Positions 4,726-7,896 of a DNA stretch of 7,896 bases are shown in pieces (position 1 is the stretch's first letter; each line of letters opens with the position of its first letter). This DNA comes from Oscillospiraceae bacterium. GTDB taxonomy: Bacteria; Bacillota; Clostridia; Oscillospirales; Ruminococcaceae. The position numbers were made by a program, and so were the translations under genes. The stretch is taken from contig JAEDHF010000086.1 of assembly GCA_016297165.1 (NCBI GenBank), positions 1 through 7,896 on the forward strand, given 5' to 3'. The notes beneath the pieces are model-generated. The model made no database searches. It saw only the letters and a program-made list of their open reading frames with translations, and was not told the origin of the DNA.

Positions 4726-6783
4726 ACTCCTCCTTGTTATACCCGAGGCTTGCAGTAACGGGAATAATAAAAAACCGCAGGACATATATCCCCTATATCC
4801 TGACCTGCATAGGTATGGTGATGATATTCTATATCATTTCCTTCCTGTCGGACAGCAAATTTGTGGGAGAAATGAAGGGCGGAGATATTATGCAGTTATA
4901 TCTCGGCTTCGGCTGCGGCGTTATGGTAATTTTCTCCGCAATCTTTCTCTTCTACACCAACTCATTTCTTATCCGCCGCAGAAAAACCGAATTCGGGCTA
5001 TATAATATCCTCGGAATGGGTAAGGGCAATATTGCCGTAATACTTATATGGGAAACTGCCCTTATCTACCTTTTCTCTCTTGCAACAGGACTTCTTTGCG
5101 GCATACTTTTTTCCAAGCTGGCGGAGCTTCTGCTGGCAAAAATGCTGGCAAGCGGCGTATCAACGGTGTTTGATGTTTCCCTGCCCTCAATGCTTTCTGC
5201 GGCGGTATATTTTGCAGTAATCTTTTTTCTAATAATGCTTAATTCCCTTCGTCAGATAAGCCTTTCTAAGCCCATTGAGCTTATGAAAAGCGAGAGCTTC
5301 GGCGAAAAGCCCCCTAAAGCCAATTATTTCTTCGCCATTATCGGGGTTATTCTTCTTGCGGCGGCATATTGTATCGCTATCTTTACCGAAAACCCTGTTT
5401 TAGCGGTTATGGTATTCTTTATAGCGGTAATTCTCGTAATAATCGCAACCTATCTTCTGTTTATTTCGGGGTCGGTGGCGCTTTGCAGACTGCTTCAGAA
5501 GAATAAAAAATACTACTATAAAACCAACCATTTTATCTCCGTTTCACAGATGACCTACCGTATGAAAAGAAACGGCGCAGGCTTAGCTTCTATATGCATT
5601 CTTTCCACTATGGTGCTGGTTACCCTGTCCTCTACTACCTGCCTTTATATCGGCGCAGAGGATATGCTGAAGGACCGTTATCAGCGTGATGTCGCCGTTA
5701 ACAGCTTTACCATAGACGAGGGCGTAGGAGAACGTACAAGGGCTATTGCGGACAGCATTTTGCAGGAATACGGCGAAGCGCCCGAAAACATACTCTCTTA
5801 CCGCTATCTTGAAATTACGGGCGGCTTTAAGGGTAATACCGTTACTCTTGATTCCTCTCGAGCAGAAGAATTTTTCTCCGGCGGAGAATCGGATATAAGG
5901 CAGATTTATATAATTCCCGTAGAGGACTACAACAAGCTTTCGGGCGAAGGCATTGAGCTTTCCGAAAACGAAGTTATAATCTGCCCCGAGGATAAGGATT
6001 TCCCCTTCGACACCATAAATATCGAAGAATACGGTATTCTTGATGTAAAGAAAACTGCCATTCTGCTGTCCTTAATAAAACCTCGGCTTTATTAAGGACA
6101 GCAGAATGGCGCTTGTCAGCGATATCAGGTCGGTGCCCGTATTCTTTCTTTTCGTTAAGGACGAAACCATACTGCAAAAATTCAACGAGATACAGAATGA
6201 GATTTATGATAACGGCTACTCAATGCTTCATAATTATTACGGCTTTGATTTAGGCTGTGACGAGGAAAAGCAGGCGGAAATCGGTACAGAGCTGCAGAAA
6301 AGAATAATAGCCCTTCGGGGCGCCGAGGGCGATAGCTGGACGGTAAAAATCGAATGTGCCTCAAAGGATAAGGCTGAATTCTATGCCCTTTACGGCGGGC
6401 TTTTCTTCCTCGGAATAGTTCTCGGAACGGTATTTATCTGCGCCGCCGCTCTTATTATGTATTATAAGCAGATTTCCGAGGGCTACGAGGATAAGTCGAA
6501 ATTTGAAATACTGCAAAAGGTAGGAATGACTAAAACGGAAATAAGAAAGAGCATAAATTCACAGGTGCTTACCGTATTTTTCGCTCCCCTTATTGCCGCA
6601 GGAATTCACATGGCCTTCGCCTTCGGCATTATTTCTAAAATGCTGGCAATGTTCGGACTTACGGACAGCGGTCTTTTCGCTATAGTTGCCCTTTGCTGCT
6701 TCCTTCTCTTCGGGCTTCTCTATGCGGCGGTATATTTCATCACCTCAAAGAGATACTACAGAATTGTGAGCGGAAAGGAATAA
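4722..6783 (+). pseudogene. Bce-type ABC transporter permease (FtsX/BceB family), split by a 22-nt palindromic insertion
   Basis: Seen: one frame runs from ATG 4722 (GGGAGG 9 nt upstream) to TAA at 6093-6095; a second frame carries the rest to TAA at 6781-6783. Together they give the ten-segment BceB plan: seven membrane segments (about residues 22-42, 61-79, 104-128, 152-172, 201-221, 226-254, 284-310), a large extracellular domain of about 230 residues, and three C-terminal segments (YGGLFFLGIVLGTVFICAAA; VLTVFFAPLIAAGIHMAF; LFAIVALCCFLLFGLLYAAV). That domain is the peptide-binding and signalling part in the family. The break is within it: removing 6060-6081 (22 nt) fuses the frames as DVKKTALGFIKDSRMALVSD, an uninterrupted protein of 679 residues, close to the usual 650-670. 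The inserted bases are an inverted copy of 6088-6107 plus 2 nt. As read, the first product ends inside the extracellular domain with 13 foreign residues; ATG 6106 lacks a ribosome site outside the hairpin. A sequencing or assembly error remains possible. Confidence 0.88.
6057..6110. repeat. Perfect 23-bp inverted repeat inside the permease gene
   Basis: The arm 6057-6079 (starting GCCATTCTGCTGTCC) is the exact reverse complement of 6088-6110 (ending GGACAGCAGAATGGC), around the 8-nt loop ACCTCGGC. The right arm is native coding sequence (FIKDSRMA in the permease frame); the left arm makes no sense in that frame and brings the stop. It is the longest perfect hairpin noticed in the window. Confidence 0.93.
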
Positions 6784-6800
6784 TATCAGATAAGACAAAC

Positions 6801-6824
6801 CAGCCGAGGAATCTTCCTCGGCTG
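6801..6824. terminator. Bidirectional terminator hairpin after the transporter operon
   Basis: CAGCCGAGGAA (6801-6811) and TTCCTCGGCTG (6814-6824) form a perfect 11-bp arm pair (10 bp with a 4-nt loop), G+C-rich at the base, followed on the plus strand by TCTTCAT, a weak T-run. It is 17 nt past the permease stop and also closes the minus-strand leader remnant at 6828-6958. A relative of the same hairpin is at 7787-7815. Confidence 0.75.
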
Positions 6825-6827
6825 TCT

Positions 6828-6958
6828 TCATATATGCCCATATTTTACTATCAAGATAACCACAATCCGACCTGTCCTTTCGTGTTCATTTGGCTTGTAT
6901 GGTAATGAATATGTTGAGGGGACGGGGATTACGACCTGTGTGAAGTATAACATATTCC
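6828..6958 (-). pseudogene. Leader repeat, copy B: amidase leader fused directly to the terminator side
   Basis: Read on the minus strand: the -10 box TATACT (6944-6949), a leader about 91% identical to copy A (193-290), the same AAAGGA site, then GTG (6863-6861) exactly where copy A has ATG. The reading frame is only MVILIVKYGHI and stops at 6828-6830. The bases coding VKYGHI, with the hairpin beyond, resemble the sequence next to the second terminator (7792-7839; about 79% over 33 bases by eye). Copy B therefore looks like the same gene cassette with nearly its whole coding part removed. Its -35 is not recognisable, so expression is doubtful. Confidence 0.6.
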
Positions 6959-7246
6959 TGTGGGATTTTAGGTTTATAATTATCTCAAACCTGCCACACA
7001 ACTTTGAATAGCATTATCAAAAATATCTGTGTAGTTTTATGCCAGAAAATCCCGACGCAACAAGAGGAGCTTACGGAAATAGGGCGATTTTACGTTGGTT
7101 ATGGTAGAGGATATACAATAAAGGCATATCCTCAATTTTCAACAATGTATATATTATGATATATGTATGACAAAAAATAAGCTGTTTCGACGGATTTATT
7201 TGTATTGTCCCGGTTTTGGTGCGATTTCGTCGAAAAGTCTGTATGT
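6959..7246. other. Stretch without a recognisable gene
   Basis: No convincing reading frame, RNA gene or promoter was found on either strand. It contains an 8-bp hairpin GAGGATAT/ATATCCTC (7107-7114/7126-7133) and an 8-bp inverted pair TTTCGACG/CGTCGAAA (7185-7192/7228-7235) 35 bp apart, neither tied to a feature. Short open frames here (for example MPENPDATRGAYGNRA from about 7049) have no family I recognise. Confidence 0.5.
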
Positions 7247-7596
7247 ACCTCCGATGTCAGCGGCAACATACGGCTGACTGAAGGATATGAGGAGATAAAA
7301 GCACTTTCGCAGATAGACCCTGCATCTCCAAAAGGATGTTGATACTGCAAGCAAGGCTCTCATTGCTGTTGATTAGGGAAGGCAAGGAAAGTCACCCTGT
7401 CACTATTATGGGAACAGTGTGTAATGATCGCAAGAAAGCAGGCACAAAGCTTAAATCTCTCATATCGCAAATGCAGGGTAGGACACTTGATATGGGCGAG
7501 TATCGTGGGTTCAAGCTGTCGATTTTCTTTGATACCCTAACAAAGCACGTTAGTCGCACATATCGCGCTGTCTTAATTATAACAGAGATAGTGTAA
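7247..7596 (+). pseudogene. Remnant of an ICE-type helicase/methylase C-terminal region
   Basis: Three frames carry pieces in sequence: TSDVSGNIRLTEGYEEIKAL to a stop at 7340; KDVDTASKALIAVD to TAG at 7374-7376; then GKESHPVTIMGTVCNDRKKA through TLDMGEYRGFKLSIFFDTLT, leaving the pattern near 7550. The GEYRGF.L...FD run and the K.AG..L....... segment before it resemble the C-terminal part of the very large SNF2-type helicase/DNA-methylase proteins carried by clostridial integrative conjugative elements. This is recognition by eye, and only the third piece supports it well. At least two frame changes show decay. No start codon or ribosome site is evident. It lies between leader copy B and the HepT remnant, suggesting an old mobile-element insertion reduced by deletion. 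Confidence 0.45.
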
Positions 7597-7644
7597 GATT
7601 GGCGAGACAGAAAAAACATCAATAAAAAAGATTTTCACTTTTCA

Positions 7645-7758
7645 GGATTGCGACATCGTCTTGTCCACGATTACGACGGCACAAACTGGAGCATTATTTC
7701 AGATGTTGTCTTTGAAGAACTGCCTGAGCTCATACAAGAAATGCGAAAGCTGATTTAA
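7645..7758 (+). pseudogene. C-terminal remnant of a HepT-like HEPN RNase toxin (DUF86)
   Basis: The frame reads GLRHRLVHDYDGTNWSIISD and continues ...FEELPELIQEMRKLI to TAA at 7756-7758. RHRLVHDY fits the HEPN catalytic motif R-x4-H-x-Y (Arg codon 7651, His 7666, Tyr 7672), and the following VV..ELPEL stretch is typical of the end of HepT proteins. Intact members are about 110-140 residues; here only 37 remain, with no plausible N-terminus upstream, where the sequence becomes A-rich and then helicase debris. HepT toxins act with an MntA nucleotidyltransferase antitoxin, which is not found in the window. The catalytic motif survives but the four-helix fold does not, so the fragment should be inactive. 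Confidence 0.7.
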
Positions 7759-7786
7759 TCACATTTAAAAACACGTTATACCAAAA

Positions 7787-7815
7787 CAGCCGAGGAAAGA
7801 TCCCTTCCCCGGCTG
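7787..7815 (-). terminator. Terminator hairpin, second copy
   Basis: CAGCCGAGGAA (7787-7797) pairs with TTCCCCGGCTG (7805-7815) with one A-C mismatch and a 7-nt loop. On the minus strand the stem is followed by TTTT, so it best serves the minus-strand amidase remnant that, in a circular reading, lies just across the contig junction. The stem and the next 25 bases or so resemble 6801-6848, making it the terminator end of cassette copy A. Confidence 0.7.
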
Positions 7816-7855
7816 CGCTAATATATCTCCATATTTCACCGCAAAACGTGTGTTC

Positions 7856-7896
7856 AGACGACTAGTTTAAGACATACCCGCCATGTCCGGCGTCGA
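7856..7896. repeat. Right copy of 41-bp terminal direct repeat
   Basis: Identical to bases 1-41. In a circular reading this is the same DNA counted twice, and it carries the end of the truncated amidase frame (GHGGYVLN and its stop, minus strand) running on towards the terminator at 7787-7815. Confidence 0.95.

Noticed and set aside
4294..4785. Minus-strand open frame opposite the ATPase and permease start
   Set aside because: Antisense to a gene with all ABC motifs; its translation has no recognisable domain and no ribosome site. The same applies to minus-strand frames at 1405-1887 and 2095-2583.
6057..6110. Transcription terminator or invertible DNA switch in the permease
   Set aside because: No T-run follows the stem, and an 8-bp loop is too short to be an invertible segment; a templated insertion explains both the hairpin and the frame change.
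6106..6783. Independent gene starting at ATG 6106
   Set aside because: No ribosome site outside the hairpin, and the protein begins mid-domain; it is the C-terminal part of the permease.
7185..7235. TTTCGACG/CGTCGAAA inverted pair as a recombination or operator site
   Set aside because: Arms of only 8 bp, 35 bp apart, with no promoter, gene start or repeat copy nearby; chance is adequate.
1..7896. Plasmid or phage replicon
   Set aside because: No replication, partition, mobilisation, capsid or integrase gene can be read; only the overlapping ends hint at a circle.

Overview
The window looks like DNA from a gut-type anaerobic Firmicute (class Clostridia, perhaps Oscillospiraceae or a Ruminococcus/Eubacterium siraeum-like lineage). 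This is inferred from moderate G+C, AAGGAG-type ribosome sites, TTG starts, a Bce-type peptide-resistance module, a RhuM gene and clostridial mobile-element debris. No rRNA, tRNA, CRISPR or replication gene is visible, so the taxonomic call is soft. The first and last 41 bases are identical, so the contig is either a circle of 7,855 bp or has a direct repeat at both ends.

Layout: (1) At 1-301, on the minus strand, lies the promoter, leader and N-terminus of a cell-wall amidase cut off just after its first zinc-ligand motif. (2) At 351-1394 is a graveyard on the plus strand: a RhuM-family gene with an in-frame stop, truncated and joined to a headless, frameshifted membrane-anchored protein. 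(3) At 1411-1869 is an intact thiol peroxidase, bcp. (4) At 1872-2114 is a dense array of hairpins: a cloverleaf-like structure of about 109 nt, a small hairpin, then two abutting perfect hairpins with 17- and 18-bp stems. (5) At 2134-6783 is a complete Bce-type detoxification locus: a promoter, response regulator and histidine kinase, then a separately promoted ABC transporter with two direct repeats exactly 20 bp apart upstream. The permease is broken in its extracellular domain by a 22-nt insertion that is an inverted copy of adjacent sequence and creates a perfect 23-bp hairpin. (6) At 6801-6958 is a terminator plus a second, internally deleted copy of the amidase leader. (7) At 7247-7758 are remnants of what looks like an ICE-type helicase and a HepT-type HEPN RNase toxin, followed by a second terminator that, in a circular reading, closes the first amidase remnant.

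How the genes work together: in known Bce modules the transporter is both the resistance pump and the flux sensor that activates the small two-membrane-segment kinase. The kinase phosphorylates the regulator, which switches on the transporter promoter. Here the regulator, kinase and ATPase genes look intact while the permease is split, so the circuit should be unresponsive unless the hairpin insertion is an assembly error, a population variant or is somehow bypassed. Lesions of very different kinds (nonsense, frameshift, deletion junctions, palindromic insertion) occur throughout; only bcp, the regulator, the kinase and the ATPase look undamaged.
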